From the NCBI RefSeq assembly GCF_051859125.1, contig NZ_JBHYGG010000291.1, positions 24,903 to 88,902 of the forward strand: DNA of 64,000 bases, read 5' to 3'. Source of the DNA: Gemmata sp051859125 (GTDB taxonomy: Bacteria > Planctomycetota > Planctomycetia > Gemmatales > Gemmataceae). The position numbers were made by a program, and so were the translations under genes. Below the pieces are notes generated by a model. It ran no database searches, was not told where the DNA came from, and was given only the letters and a program-made list of their open reading frames with translations. Positions 1 through 11,400 of this stretch are shown one piece after another. The stretch's first letter is position 1, and each line of letters starts with the position of its first letter.

Positions 1-2
1 AC

Positions 3-641
3 GTGCTGGCCTCGACGGTCGTGTGGGCCGCCGGCGTACAGGCGTCCCCGCTCGGCGAGCGGTTGGCGGCCGCAGCTGGGACCGAGGTAGACCGGGCCGG
101 GCGGGTGCCGGTCGGCCCGGACCTAACGCTCGCGGGCCGGCCGGACGTGTTCGTCGTCGGGGACCTGGCCGTGGCCGCCCACCCGGCCGGCGGGCAGGTT
201 CCGGGTGTGGCCCCGGCGGCGATGCAGATGGGGGCCTACGCCGCCCGCGTGGTCAAGGACCGGCTCGCCGGCCGCGAGACCGCCCCGTTCAAGTACTGGG
301 ACAAGGGGAACATGGCGACGATCGGACGGGCGAAGGCGGTCGCCGAGGCCAAGGGGTTCCGCCTGTCCGGGTTCCCGGCCTGGCTCGCGTGGCTCTTCGT
401 CCACGTCATGTTCCTGGTCCAGTTCTCGAACCGCGTGGTGGTGGTGTGGCAGTGGTTCTGGAACTTCGTCACCTGGAACCGGACGGCCCGGCTGATCACC
501 GGTGAGCCCTCCAAGGCCACGCCCATGAACAGCCTGGCGGCCGGCATCCACGAGGTGATTCCGGAGGGCGGGATGCCGGCCCCACCCGGGGCCGGTCCGG
601 GGGGAATGCGCCCGCCCGGAGGCAGCCCGACCGCCCACTGA
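3..641 (+). CDS. ndh: type II NADH:quinone oxidoreductase-like flavoprotein, C-terminal part
   Basis: The gene starts before the window, so only the last 212 residues are visible. The piece has the end of an FAD-binding fold, with VFVVGDLA at about residues 50-57 (the GD contact typical of these flavoproteins). The helix AMQMGAYAARVV follows. A hydrophobic C-terminal segment with FVHVMFLVQ and WQWFWNFVTW (about 130-155) matches the membrane-binding tail of NDH-2 enzymes. Such enzymes pass electrons from NADH to quinone without pumping protons. A Pro/Gly-rich tail of about 30 residues ends the protein. The N-terminal NADH site cannot be checked here, so another member of the pyridine nucleotide-disulfide oxidoreductase superfamily remains possible. 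Confidence 0.8.
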   Translation: MLASTVVWAAGVQASPLGERLAAAAGTEVDRAGRVPVGPDLTLAGRPDVFVVGDLAVAAHPAGGQVPGVAPAAMQMGAYAARVVKDRLAGRETAPFKYWDKGNMATIGRAKAVAEAKGFRLSGFPAWLAWLFVHVMFLVQFSNRVVVVWQWFWNFVTWNRTARLITGEPSKATPMNSLAAGIHEVIPEGGMPAPPGAGPGGMRPPGGSPTAH

Positions 642-666
642 CCGGCGCGCACCGGCCCGATGAACG

Positions 667-1566
667 CTATTCCGGTCCCCCGGTGTCGCCGTACCCTGTG
701 GTCGCCCCTTCCCGCACTGGGGCGGCCGAACCCTTGCGGGCCTTGGTTGGCAGGAGGGCGGCCGGCGGTTGCTTCACGTCCCAGGCCAGCCCCGTGAGCC
801 GCAGCGCCCGGATGACCGCGTAGCTCACGTCCAGCTCGTACCACGCGAACCCGTGCCGCGCGGAACTCGGGGCGCGGTGGTGGTTGTTGTGCCACCCGTC
901 ACCCATCCCCAGGTAGCCCAGGACGAAGTTGTTCCGGCTCCCCTCGCCGGTGTCGAACCGCTGCGGGCCGTACAGGTGGCCGATCGAGTTGACCGCGAAC
1001 GTGACCTGGAACACCAGCACCACGCTCAGGCAGTACCCGTACACCAGCCCGCCCCACCCGCCCGCGGCGAAGCACGCGGCCGCGAGGAGCAGGCCCGGCA
1101 CCATCCACAGGCGGTCCAGCCACACGATCTCGCGGTACTTCGTGAGGTCGTGAACCACGGTTTCGTCCGGGTTCATCAGGTCGCGGGTGAACAGCCACCC
1201 GACGTGGCCGTACAGGAACCCGTCCCGGACCGGCGAGTGCGGGTCGCCCGGCTGGTCCGAGTGTCGGTGGTGGAGGCGGTGGTGGACAGTCCACCACAGC
1301 GGCCCCTTCTGGAGCGCCGCGCAGCCGGCCACGGCGAGGCCGAACTGGAACCACCGCGGGGTCTTGAACGACCGGTGCGAGAAGTACCGGTGGAACCCGA
1401 CGGTGATCCCCAGGCCGATGACCCGGGTGAGGACCAGGATCCAGAGGACGTACCACCAGGACCACTCGATGAGCGGGACCGTGAACAGAGCGAGGTGAAC
1501 GGCAAGGAGCGGGCAAAGCGCGAGAAAGACCCTGGTGCCGCGGTAGGCGGCGTGGGCTGATGGCAT
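667..1566 (-). CDS. acyl-CoA/acyl-lipid fatty-acid desaturase
   Basis: This is a 299-residue integral membrane desaturase that would introduce a double bond into fatty acyl chains using a di-iron centre. All three histidine boxes are present: HRYFSH (about residues 59-64), HHRLHH (95-100) and HNNHH (226-230). Hydrophobic helices lie at about 12-50, 73-88 and 155-195, as in delta-9 desaturases. The ATG at 1566 is chosen because the protein then starts just before the first helix. Upstream in-frame starts add a Pro-rich stretch unlike the family. It is convergent with the preceding NDH-2 gene, 25 bases away. Regiospecificity cannot be read from the sequence. Confidence 0.88.
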   Translation of the reverse strand: MPSAHAAYRGTRVFLALCPLLAVHLALFTVPLIEWSWWYVLWILVLTRVIGLGITVGFHRYFSHRSFKTPRWFQFGLAVAGCAALQKGPLWWTVHHRLHHRHSDQPGDPHSPVRDGFLYGHVGWLFTRDLMNPDETVVHDLTKYREIVWLDRLWMVPGLLLAAACFAAGGWGGLVYGYCLSVVLVFQVTFAVNSIGHLYGPQRFDTGEGSRNNFVLGYLGMGDGWHNNHHRAPSSARHGFAWYELDVSYAVIRALRLTGLAWDVKQPPAALLPTKARKGSAAPVREGATTGYGDTGGPE

Positions 1567-1963
1567 TTGCGGTGTCCGGAGTGGTGGGGGTCGCGGGCGA
1601 CCGGGCGCGAGCGTGGGGTTCCGCGAGGGCGGCATGCGAACCACACCCCGGTTAGTCTACACCCTGTGTCGGATCGGCGGCCCCGATTCCGCGCAGAATT
1701 CCGGATTGGCGCTCGCCCGGCGGCCGGCACCGGGTATCATCGCCCTTAGGCGGCTCGGCCGCCCGTCAGGAGTGGATGTACCTCCCGATCGCACTCGCGA
1801 TTTGACCGCTCCCCGGCCCCGAGTTTGCACCTCACGGCCCCGGACCGTCGAACCGCCCCCGACGGAGGCCCGGCACCCGCCTGGCCCGTCCACTCCCGAC
1901 GGCTCGGGGCCACTTCGGCCCCGCGCCACGCACTCGGGCCAATCGGCCCAGCAAGGTGAAACT
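1567..1963. other. 397-bp gap between divergent genes; probable promoter region and 5' leader
   Basis: This stretch separates the desaturase (leftward) from the RRM protein (rightward). The reading frame of the RRM gene stays open back to 1613, but the predicted peptide there is Pro/Arg-rich and low in complexity, so I treat it as non-coding. A long untranslated leader is plausible for an RNA-binding protein of this type. No hairpin or known riboswitch motif was recognised. Confidence 0.4.
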
Positions 1964-2314
1964 GTGGGTAAGAAACTGTACGTCGGCAACCTGTCGTACG
2001 ACGTGACCGACGACCAACTCCGGGACATGTTTGCCCCGTACGGGGCGGTCCAGACGGCCCAGGTCGTCAGCGACCGTGACACCGGCCGGTCGAAGGGATT
2101 CGGGTTCGTTGAAATGGGGTCCGACCAGGAGGCCCAGGCCGCGATCGCCGGGATGCACGGGCAGATGTCCGGCGGCCGGAGCCTGACCGTGAACGAGGCC
2201 AAGCCGCGCGAGAGCCGTCCGGGTGGCGGCGGTGGCGGCGGCGGCGGCGGTGGCGGCCGCGGGTACGGCGGTGGTGGCGGCGGCGGTGGCGGCGGCGGCG
2301 GTCGCCGGTACTGA
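1964..2314 (+). CDS. RRM-type glycine-rich RNA-binding protein
   Basis: A 116-residue protein made of one RNA recognition motif and a glycine tail. RNP2 is LYVGNL (about residues 5-10) and RNP1 is KGFGFVEM (about 45-52), the two strands that contact single-stranded RNA. Residues 85-115 are almost all glycine with a few Arg/Tyr. The same layout is known from cyanobacterial Rbp and plant glycine-rich proteins, often linked to cold or stress. GTG at 1964 is chosen because it gives the usual MGKKLYVGN start and has an AAGGTG ribosome-binding-like stretch a few bases upstream. A role as an RNA chaperone is inferred from the family. Confidence 0.9.
   Translation: MGKKLYVGNLSYDVTDDQLRDMFAPYGAVQTAQVVSDRDTGRSKGFGFVEMGSDQEAQAAIAGMHGQMSGGRSLTVNEAKPRESRPGGGGGGGGGGGGRGYGGGGGGGGGGGGRRY
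2222..2311 (+). repeat. GGC/GGT trinucleotide tract encoding polyglycine
   Basis: About 90 bases of nearly pure GGN triplets at the 3' end of the RRM gene encode the glycine tail, broken only by short Arg/Tyr codons. Tracts of this type can change length by replication slippage in steps of three, which would keep the frame. Confidence 0.85.
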
Positions 2315-2417
2315 CCCACGCCCGGCTACGATTCGCCGGAATGTTTGCCGCACCGACCGGGGGAGCGGGTACCATGCACCGCGGCGGGCACCCGCCCGCC
2401 GCACCCCCGAGGCCGAC

Positions 2418-2795
2418 ATGCACTTCCTCGTCGTCGATGACCGGTTCGGCACCCCCATCTACGTGTTTCTCGAGCGCGACCCCCACGGGCAGACCGGCTA
2501 CCCCGGGATGTACGTGCGGGAGGTCTCGCTCGAGGCCGGCCTCAACTTGGTCACGGGCCGGCGGTCGGAACTCGGTCGGGACCCGGCGAGCCTCGGAAAG
2601 TTCCGCGAGTTCACCTCGTCCGGTGCGGTGGCCCGCGCCGGGTTCATCCTCATCGAACCGCACTACGTCGGGCCGAACTGGGAAGGGTACTGCAGCCAGT
2701 TCAAGCCCGAGGGCGTGAAGCCGCCGAAGAAGTCCGGCCGGCCCCAGCTCCCGCCGCGGCCCGCACGCGCCCGGGCGACCGAGGCCGCCAGCTGA
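2418..2795 (+). CDS. conserved-looking hypothetical protein, 125 aa
   Basis: A small protein of unknown function. It begins MHFLVVDDRFG and has a mixed alpha/beta pattern up to about residue 100 with several aromatic residues (YPGMYVREV, PHYVGPNWEGY). A basic, Pro/Ala-rich tail follows (KPPKKSGRP onward). No signal peptide or membrane segment is seen, so it is probably cytoplasmic. ATG 2418 is preferred: upstream in-frame sequence is the Ala-rich shadow of the glycine tract of the neighbouring gene. Only 103 bases separate it from the RRM gene, so the two may be co-transcribed. I do not recognise the family. Confidence 0.6.
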   Translation: MHFLVVDDRFGTPIYVFLERDPHGQTGYPGMYVREVSLEAGLNLVTGRRSELGRDPASLGKFREFTSSGAVARAGFILIEPHYVGPNWEGYCSQFKPEGVKPPKKSGRPQLPPRPARARATEAAS

Positions 2796-3084
2796 TTGCT
2801 AGTCGCGCCGACTTCTCGTTCTGGACCTCGGCCCTACTTTGCGTTCCGAAGCGAAGTAGGAGTCCCCGCCGGGGCGGCGACCACCCCTCTCTTGCCGCCG
2901 TCGCGGCTTCCGCACCACCCGCACGATCGGACCGGCACGTACCCGTAACGCACGCTCCCGAGAGGCGCGGGCTGTAGCGCGGGTCCGAACCGGCGGCGGG
3001 GCGCATTTCTTCAGAATGCTGCACGAAAGCCGACGCACCGGCCCACTATTGGGGTAGAGGCCCGCCGACCCCAGGACCGCGCAC

Positions 3085-5310
3085 ATGATCCGGCTCACGC
3101 TGCGAACGCTGCTCGCGTACATCGACGACACGCTCGAACCCGACGAGGCCCGCGTCCTCGGCCGCAAGGTCGCCGCGAGCGAGGAGGCCCAGAAGATCAT
3201 CGAGCGGATCAAGCAGGCGACCCGCCGCCGCGGCCTCGGGTCGCCCGCCGCGACCGGTCACGACGACATCGGCTCGAACCCGAACGTCGTGGCCGAGTAC
3301 CTGAGCGACAACCTCGACCCCGAGCAGGTCGGCGAGCTCGAGGAGGCGTGCCTCGAGTCCGACCTCCACCTCGCCGAGGTCGCCGCCTGTCACCAGATTC
3401 TGACGGTGGTACTGACCGACCCCGTCCGCGTGCCGCCGACCGCCAACCAGCGGATGTACAAGCTCGTCGGCGCGCCGGCGTCGGACCCCCGCCGCAAGCC
3501 GGGCAAGACCACCCCGGTCGGCGGCGTCATCCCGACGGCGGCGGAGCGGCCCGACGCCGACGACCCGGACGCGGCGCTGCTCCTCGGCATGAAGCGGTTC
3601 GCCGAGTCCGACTCGTGGGCCGGCCGCGTCGGGCTGGTGACCGCCGTCGGTGTCGTCGCGGCGACCCTGGCGGTCGCGGTCTTCCTCGCGCTGCCGCGGA
3701 CCCAGCCCACCCCGCCCGACACCTCGTCGGCCTCGGCCGCGGTCGTGGCCCCGCCCCCGACGACGGTCGTCGCCAAGGCCGATCCGAAGCCGGCCGATCC
3801 GAAGAGGGCCGAGGCCCCCGAGCCGAAGAAACTCGACACGCCCGATCCGAAGAAGGCCGAGGCCCCCGAGCCGAAGAAGGTGGAGCCGCCCGAACCCAAG
3901 AAGGCCGACGTGCCGGACCCGAAGGGGGTTGCGGTGAAGCCCGAGGACCTCGTCCCGCTCGGGGGGAACGAGGAAGTCGGGCGGGTCGAGTCGGCCAACG
4001 TGATCGTCATCGCCCGGCCCGCCGACCCGTCCGGCCGGTGGACGCGGCTGGACCCGGCCGGGAAGCCCGCGGTCCGCGCCAACGAGCAGGTCGTCGCGCT
4101 CCCCGGGTACAAGGCCGACGTGAAGCTCGCCACCGGGGTCGGAGTTCACCTGTGGGGGAACCTCCCGGAACAGGTGCTCGCGCGGCCCGCGCTGATGGAG
4201 TCGCGGGTCCGGTTCCACCCGCCGGCGGGCGGCCTCGACGGCGATCTCACGGTCGACGCCGGCCGCGTCTACGTGACCGCGGGCAAGCCGGGCGGCGCGA
4301 AGGTCCGGGTCCGCGTGGGAACCGAGGTGTGGGACCTCCACCTGCGCGACGAGAAGGCCGAGGTGCTCGTGCAGGCCGCGACCGCGTTCGTTCCCGGCAC
4401 GCCCCTGGGCGGCGAGAAGCCGCGGACCGATGCGCGGCTCGTCACCGTCCGCGGGAGCACCGACTTCGCCGCCCCGACGCGGTTCAAGAAGTTCGACGCG
4501 CTGCCCGTGTGGTCCGAGGTCGCCTGGGACAGCAGGACCGGCCAGCTCTCCGACCCGCACCCGGCCCCGAAGGACGAGTTGCAGCCGAGCAAGATCCCCA
4601 CGATCGAGGCCGAGTTCGGCCGGTCCGTGCAGAAGACGCTGAGCGACGCGCAGAGGGGGCTCTCGGCCCCCGACGGGGTCCGCGTGCTGCTCAAGGAGCG
4701 GCTCGTCACGGACCCGTCCGACAAGTTCCGGCCCGGGATGTCGCCGGGGGAAATCATCGCGATCCTGTACCCGACCCAGTGGGCCGCGTACGCCCAGGCC
4801 GCGATCATGGACGGCACCGACTCCGGCGAGTTGCTCAAGGACCTCCTGGACCTGCTCAGCTTCGAGTCCCGGAGCTACGTCCGCCAGGCGGCCATCGTCG
4901 CGCTGAGCAACTGGGTCGCCCGGTCCCCCGAGAACACCGACGTGCTGGTGAAGGGGAGCTTGAACAAGGGGTGGGAACGGGAGACGGCCGACCTCTTCGC
5001 TCAACTAATGCGGGGGTACTCGTCGGCCGACATGCGGGACCGCACCGCCGCGGTCGCCGGCCTCGACAAGCTGGTCGAGATGCTGGACGACCCCCGGCTC
5101 GCGGTCCGCGAGGCGGCCCTGGGGAACCTGCTCGCGTTCTACGCCGGCCCGGACACCGCCGCGAACCGCGTCCTGACGAGCACCGACGTGGCCACCCGCG
5201 AGACCCGGGCCGGGGCCGATCCGGCGAAGGTGAAGGCCTGGGACGCCTTCCTCAAGGCCTGGAAGGACCACGCCGAGACGATCAAGAAGCGCATCCTCGA
5301 AAAGAAGTGA
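3085..5310 (+). CDS. single-pass membrane protein with anti-sigma-like N-terminus and helical repeats
   Basis: A 741-residue protein of unknown function. The N-terminal 130 residues form two helical units (AYIDDTLEPDEARVLGRKV and AEYLSDNLDPEQVGELEEA) that resemble the small helical domains of anti-sigma or zinc-finger-like proteins but lack metal-binding Cys/His. One membrane helix spans about 182-203. A low-complexity Pro/Lys/Glu linker with repeated PEPKK and PDPKK units follows (about 225-300). The middle part (300-500) looks beta-rich, and the C-terminal third carries HEAT-like helices (LLSFESRSYVRQAAIVALSNW, MLDDPRLAVREAALGNLL). This suggests a cytoplasmic sensor joined to an exported repeat domain. 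No sigma factor gene is adjacent. Confidence 0.65.
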   Translation: MIRLTLRTLLAYIDDTLEPDEARVLGRKVAASEEAQKIIERIKQATRRRGLGSPAATGHDDIGSNPNVVAEYLSDNLDPEQVGELEEACLESDLHLAEVAACHQILTVVLTDPVRVPPTANQRMYKLVGAPASDPRRKPGKTTPVGGVIPTAAERPDADDPDAALLLGMKRFAESDSWAGRVGLVTAVGVVAATLAVAVFLALPRTQPTPPDTSSASAAVVAPPPTTVVAKADPKPADPKRAEAPEPKKLDTPDPKKAEAPEPKKVEPPEPKKADVPDPKGVAVKPEDLVPLGGNEEVGRVESANVIVIARPADPSGRWTRLDPAGKPAVRANEQVVALPGYKADVKLATGVGVHLWGNLPEQVLARPALMESRVRFHPPAGGLDGDLTVDAGRVYVTAGKPGGAKVRVRVGTEVWDLHLRDEKAEVLVQAATAFVPGTPLGGEKPRTDARLVTVRGSTDFAAPTRFKKFDALPVWSEVAWDSRTGQLSDPHPAPKDELQPSKIPTIEAEFGRSVQKTLSDAQRGLSAPDGVRVLLKERLVTDPSDKFRPGMSPGEIIAILYPTQWAAYAQAAIMDGTDSGELLKDLLDLLSFESRSYVRQAAIVALSNWVARSPENTDVLVKGSLNKGWERETADLFAQLMRGYSSADMRDRTAAVAGLDKLVEMLDDPRLAVREAALGNLLAFYAGPDTAANRVLTSTDVATRETRAGADPAKVKAWDAFLKAWKDHAETIKKRILEKK

Positions 5311-5370
5311 CGCGGCTCGCCGAAAGGAGAGAACGGTAGGCGGGCAAGAAGACCGGCCCCACCAAGCAAG

Positions 5371-5402
5371 CGAGCGGCCGCCCCGAATGGGGCGGCCGCT
5401 CG
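5371..5402. terminator. hairpin between convergent genes, probable bidirectional terminator
   Basis: A perfect 14-bp GC-rich stem (CGAGCGGCCGCCCC) closes on a GAAT loop. It lies in the 112-bp gap between the ends of two convergent genes and can serve either direction. There is no long T-run. Confidence 0.7.
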
Positions 5403-5422
5403 GCGTTTCACGGTGCGCCACC

Positions 5423-8400
5423 TCACCGCTGCGGCGGGGCCACGTCGCGGATCACGGCCCCGCGGTCCTCGCTCAGCACGAGGATCGCGAACCGGTCGAT
5501 CGCCAGCCGCTCCGGGGTGTTGACCGACGAGTAGTCGAACCGGCCGCGGAGGTCGGTGTACCCGTCCTTGTGGAACTTCACCGACCCGTCGTGCAGCCGG
5601 GCGTACACCTTCACGTACACCTTGCCGACCGCCTTGCCGCCGGACGTCTCGGTCACCTGCAACTGCCCGTAGTTCTCGGACGTGTTCACCGTCATCGTGC
5701 TCGCGAAGTGCGACACCGTGCGGGTCTTCCCGGCGGCGGTCACCTCGACGAGCACGTTGCGGCCCTGGAACTCGGCCGGGAGCGGGTGCGTGTGCTTGGT
5801 CCGCCCGCCGGGGAGCTTCACCGAATCGGTCGCGTTCGGCTTGATGGTCGAGAACTGCCCCGCGGCCCGCTGTACGAACGGGCTGGAGCTGAACAGCAGC
5901 TCGACGTCCATCAGGTAGTAGTTGATGCGCACCGCGTCGACGTTCTGGTACGTCAGGTTCACGCCCTCGGCGGTCACCGTCAGTTCCACGTTCGGCTCGG
6001 TCGCGGCCAGCCCGCCCTGGTTCTGGTTCCGGTCGTCCTTGTCGATCACCTTGCCGGCCCGGCCCTCGATCTCGTCCACCTGGGCGACGACCGCGGCGAA
6101 GGCGTTCCGCCACCGGTCCACCGGGTGGAACTGGTACGCGGTGGCGATCGCGCGGGCCTGCTTCGGCTCGGCCTTGAACATCTCCAGGTACGCGGCGCAG
6201 TAGTCGTACTGCACCCGCGTCGGCACCTTGTCGGCACTGACGCGGCCGAACGTCTCGATCGCCTCCTCGACCCGGTCCTGGAGGAGCAGGTAGTACACGG
6301 TGGCGAGGAGCGAGGCGTCGTCGAGGTCGTTGCTGTACGTCAGCGTCTTGAGGAAGCCGTGGTACTGGGCGAGGAACGCGTCGTTGACGATCTGCCGCCG
6401 GTTGCCCAGCGCGTGCGCCCGGGCGTTGACCAGCGGCTTGTACTCCAGGTGCTCGTACAGGCCGCGCTCGACCGGGTCGAGCGTGAACAGCGGCGTGTCG
6501 ATCGGGCCGCCGACCTCGCGGGCCAGTTGGTCCGAGTGCATCAGGAACTGCCGGGCCGTCGGCACGTCGGCGTGGTGGACGCCGTAGCTGTACAGCGTCG
6601 GGTGGTACAGGTGCCGCTCGGCCAGGAGGCGCACGGTCGCCTCGTAGAACGGCCGGTCCTTCATGCGGAACGCGATCTTGTCCAGGTTCAGGGCGCGGAC
6701 GTTCTCGCGGTTCAGGAACGCGAGCACCTCCTCGCTCGTGCCGTGCTGTGACACGTGGTCCCACGAGGTCGTGTCGACCTTCGTGGCCCTCGCGACCACG
6801 TTGAACGTCGTCGGCTGGGCGGCCGCGACGAACTGCTCGTTCTTCGCGACGTGGACCGGGAAGTGCGGGAACGTACCGGCCCGCGGGAAGTAGAAGAAGT
6901 AGTCGAGCGTCTGCGTGCGGTACGGCTCCAGGTCCAGCGGCACGCTCCGGGTGAACTGGCCGGTGAGGACCGGGATCGCGCCGACCGGCAGTTGGAGCAG
7001 CACGCTCAGCTTCTGCCGCGACGAGGTCGGGTTGGTGACCACCACCTGGCACCCGTACACCGTGTGGACGACGAACTCGCCGGTCACGAACTTGTCGTAC
7101 GTCTCGCCGCCCTCCTCGCGGTACCGGTCCCCGTGGCGGTAGAAGTTCTCGCTCACCAGGATCGGGATCTGCCCGCCGGGGCCGTCGGCCGGGCGGACCT
7201 CCTCGTGGAACGCGATTAGGTGGTTCGCCGGGGTCAGCGTCATGCGGCCGCCCGCGAACTGCACGTCGTGCTTGCCGGCCTCGAACGGCAGGTCGAGGAC
7301 CGCCAGCGCGAACATCATCTCGGTGAAGTTGCGGCTCGCGTCGCCCAGATGCCGCGACAGGAACGGCGACTTCCCGTCGTGCCTCGCGTAGTCGTGCCAG
7401 AACTCGGCGACCGGCACGAGGTCCGCGACCTGCTGCTGGATGCGGATCTTGTAGTAGTTGTTCTCGGCCCACTCCTGGGTCGGGTCGAGCTTGCGGTACA
7501 GTCGGCGCACCGTCTGCCGCTTGTCGAGGTTCCCGTCGAAGAACTGCTCGACGCCCGCCTCCTTGTCCCGCTTACCGTCGCTCATCTCCTTCACGGCCTT
7601 GGTCTCGGCCTCGCGCTGCTTTGCGGCCTCGGGCTTCGTGGCGGCGGGTCCGCCCTTGCCGCCGGCCATCCCCGGGAGTGCCAGCGCCACGCTGTCGGCA
7701 GTCGGGGCCGCTTCCCCCGGCGCACCCCCCCCCCGGATCGACCCGTCGCGGTCGCGGTGCAGGTTCTCGGAGAGCTTCTTGCTGTCCTCCTGCCGGGCGA
7801 CCTCGGCCTTGAGCTTCTCGGTCACCGCGTCGTCGCTGCTGAGCCCGCCCGAGTCCACCCCGACGTTGAACACGAACAGTTCCTTGTCGACGTTCCGCGG
7901 GATGAGCCGGAGCAGGTCGGTGAGGTGCCGGGCGGTCCTGTCCGGCTCGCCGGGGGTGCGGGCCGCGAGCAGCACGCGCTCGACCGTGTTCAGCCGGCCG
8001 TACTCCCACGGCTTCAGGTAGCGGCTCACGTCGTCGCCCAGCAGGTAGTGGTCGAGGAACGTCTTGTCCTTCTTGTTCTTCAGGTACGGCTTCACGACCT
8101 CGGTGAAGAACCGCGGGTCCTTCTTCGAGAGGAAGAAGCTCAACTCGTGGCAGGCGAACTGCGAGTACAGCGCCCGCTTCTCTTCTGCTTTCAGCTTCGG
8201 CCACCCGAGGACGAACCCGAACTCGGTGAGCGTCGGGTTCTTCGAGAGGGTCGCGTAGTAGGCGTACACCTTCGCGAGGCTGTCGTAGGCCTGGAACCGG
8301 CTGCCCGCGACGTCGGCGATCGCGAACGCCTCCTTCGGCGCCACGAGGCTCACCTGCTTCTGCTGCGTGTAGTGCCGGGCCGGGTCGAGCCCGTTGCGGA

Positions 8401-11400
8401 GCCGCAGGTCCACGAAGTGCGCCGGGGTCTCGGCGAGCGTCGCGGTGCGGAGCGTGGTGCCGAGCGGGTCCACGGCGATGACGTGAACCAGCGCGTGCGG
8501 GCCGACCTCCTTGCGGGTCAGCGTGATGGTGCCGTCCTTGTCCGGGACGAGGTTGACCGCCACGGCCGCGGCGTCGGCGAGGAAGTCGAGGTTCGCGAAG
8601 TCGCCGGACGTCGGCGCGGCCCACCCCGGGGACTGGGGCGGGGTCGCCGGGGGAATGGACCGGCCCGGGTCGAACTTGCCGCCGGCCCCGAACGCGTCGC
8701 CGCCCTGCGCGACCTGCTCGCCGGTCTCGGTGGTGCGGACCGCCCACGGGTTCAGCAGCAGCGCCGGCCGCTCCAGCATGTTCCCGGGGTACTTCTTCTG
8801 CCCGCGGCGGTCGAGCACGTAGCGGTACTCGTCGCCGATGTTGCGGCCGGTCAGGTACACGGACTCGGCGTGCCCGGGGACGGTGCCGCCGAGTTCCGCG
8901 TCGCGGACCCGGCTGAGGTCGGCGAACGCGCTGAACGCCGGCTGGTAGCGGGTCGCGAACACGTGGACCCGGGTGAACTTCGACTCGTCGCGGAGCCGGA
9001 TCGTGACGTTGTCCTTGTCGGCGACCACCGACTCGACCGCGACCGGCTTGAGGCCGGGAAGTTGCATGTGCCGGGTCGCGCCGAGGACGAACCCGGCCTC
9101 GACGGTGCCGGCCACCATGCGGACCCGGACGCGCTCGCCGGTCCGCTTCTGGTACAGGTCGTAGTCGCCAGCCGGCAGGTCGCGGAGTTCGACGCGGCCG
9201 TTGGCCACAGCGATTGCTGCGAACCTGTCGGAACGGATGTCGCTGCCGCGGACCTCGAACAGCGCGTACTCCTCGCGGGACGGCACGCCGGCCACGCCGA
9301 GGTACGGCAGGGTGACGGTCTCCCCGGCCTTCGCGTGGACCACCTGGCGGAACGTGTGCGCGTCGGTCGAGAGGGTCCAGGTGTGGGCGGTCCCCTCCGG
9401 GCCGCGGGCGGTCACGGTGGCGATGTCGGCGAGTTGCCCGAGGGCGACGCGGCCGAGCGGGTCGGTCTTCAGCGACACGTCGATCGGCCGCTTGAAGTCG
9501 CGGTGCTTGAGCGAGACGTGGACCATGCGGTCCGCCCGCGACTCGCCGCTGCGGCCGAGCAGTTCGATCGCGTACCCGCTCGCGAACCGGGCGAGGTGCA
9601 GGTCCTCGATCTTGTCGGTCCGCTCGATCTCGTTCAGGTCGAACGCCTTCGCGGCGATCAGGTCCGTGTGCTTCCCGGTGCCGACGTTCTTGACGCGGGC
9701 GGTGAGGGTCACGGTGAGCGACTTGAGCCGGGCCGGGACGCGGATCTCGTGGACCGCCTCGCGGTCCTCGAACAGTTGGAACGCGGGCACCTCGGCCGAG
9801 GTCGGGATGTCGCTGTGGTCGACCGACACGACGCGGAGCTTCACGTCTTCGAGCAGCTTGAGCGACACCGGGGTGTCGTTCATGAACAGCCCGGCCCGGA
9901 CCAGGACCGGGGCGATACGCTGGGTGAGCAGGCTCTCGCGGGCGACGTGGATGCCGGCCGCGAGGCGGTAGCCCTCGGGCCTGTGGTCGATGAACTCCAG
10001 GCACGCGAAGTCGCCGCGGCTCAGGACCACCGGGCGGCGGCCCGGCTCGGCGGTGAACGGAACCGTGATCACCCCGTCCTTATCGGCCCGGTACTCGGCG
10101 CTGCTGAGCCACAGGCTCGCGTCGAGCACCGGGCGGTTCCGCTCGTCCACGACGCGGACCGATTGGCCGGCCGGGCCGGTGGCGATGAGCGGCCGCAGCC
10201 GGCCCTTGCGGACCAGCGCCCGGCTGCTCTTGCCGGCCCCGATGAAGTCGATCACGTACACGCCCGGCTTGTTCAGTTCGGGGAACTCGTACTTCCGCGG
10301 GACGCGGCGGAACGGGGCGTCGTCGTACTTGACGGACCGCTCGGTGTTGGCGACGAGGCCGTCGAGGTTGATGTCGGTGTCGATCTCGACCGGTCGGGCC
10401 TTGTACACGGTCCCGGTGTTCACCTCGAACACCTTCACGAGCATGTTCGGCACGTTCTTGACGTGCAACTGCAGGGCGACCGGCTCGTCGGCCGCGTAGT
10501 CGGTCGTGTTGGTGAACGCGAAGTCGATGTCGATCCGGTCCTTGAGCGCGCGGAACGCCTCGGGGGAGAGCTTCGACGCCCACGCCTCCGGGTCGCCGCG
10601 GCCGAGCTCGATCTGCGTCTCGGCGAACAGTCGGGTCAGGTAGTCGTCGTAGATGTACGGCTCGAACTCCTTCGTCGAGGCCTTGTCGTCGCTGAAGAAC
10701 TGCTTCAGGTAGCTGCGGACGAGCGGCTCGTCGCTGCGGACCGGTGGCATCAGGGTGACCGCGGTGTAGTCGGCGTTGAGTTGCGCCGGGTTCTGGTTCA
10801 GGTGCCGGTCGTTGTTGATCGCCGAGCACATGTACCCCTGCTTCCGCGGGAGCGCGAGATACGCAACGAACCGGGCCTTGTCGTACACGTCGCCGGCCCG
10901 GTCGAACGCGAGCCGGTGGAACCCGACGTGGGCCTTGAGCGGGTTGTGAACGTCGCTCAGGCCGGCGGTGAACTGGCCGAGCCGCTCCAGGTACGCGAGC
11001 GTGACCTTGCGGTCCCGCTTCCAGTCCTCGTCTGCGCCGGGCTGGAGCTTGGTGAGGTAGGTGGTGACGAAGGCGTGCTGGTTCCGCACCCCCGGGCTGA
11101 GCTTGAGCAGCTCGTCGAGCTGGGCGAGGGTCATGTGCTTGTGGACCCCGAGGTAGCCGAACTCGCCGGCGTAGGTCGAGTCGAGGTCGGCGGCGACCAT
11201 CCTGGGCAGGTCCGCGACGTCGGGCCGGGTGAGCCGTTGGAGCAGGTTGCGCCGCCGCTCCCACCCGAGGTCGTCCTTGGCCGCGAGCCAGTCGAGGGCC
11301 GGGTCCTCGAAGTTGTCGAGGTTCCCCCAGGTGAGCGAGGTCCGCCGCAGCGCCTCGCGGCTGATGAGGTTCTGGTCGAGCGCGACGGGCAGGTTGACGG

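Noticed and set aside
1613..1963. N-terminal extension of the RRM protein
   Set aside because: The extra 117 residues are Pro/Arg-rich. RRM proteins of this type start at MGKKLYVGN, which here has its own ribosome-binding-like site.
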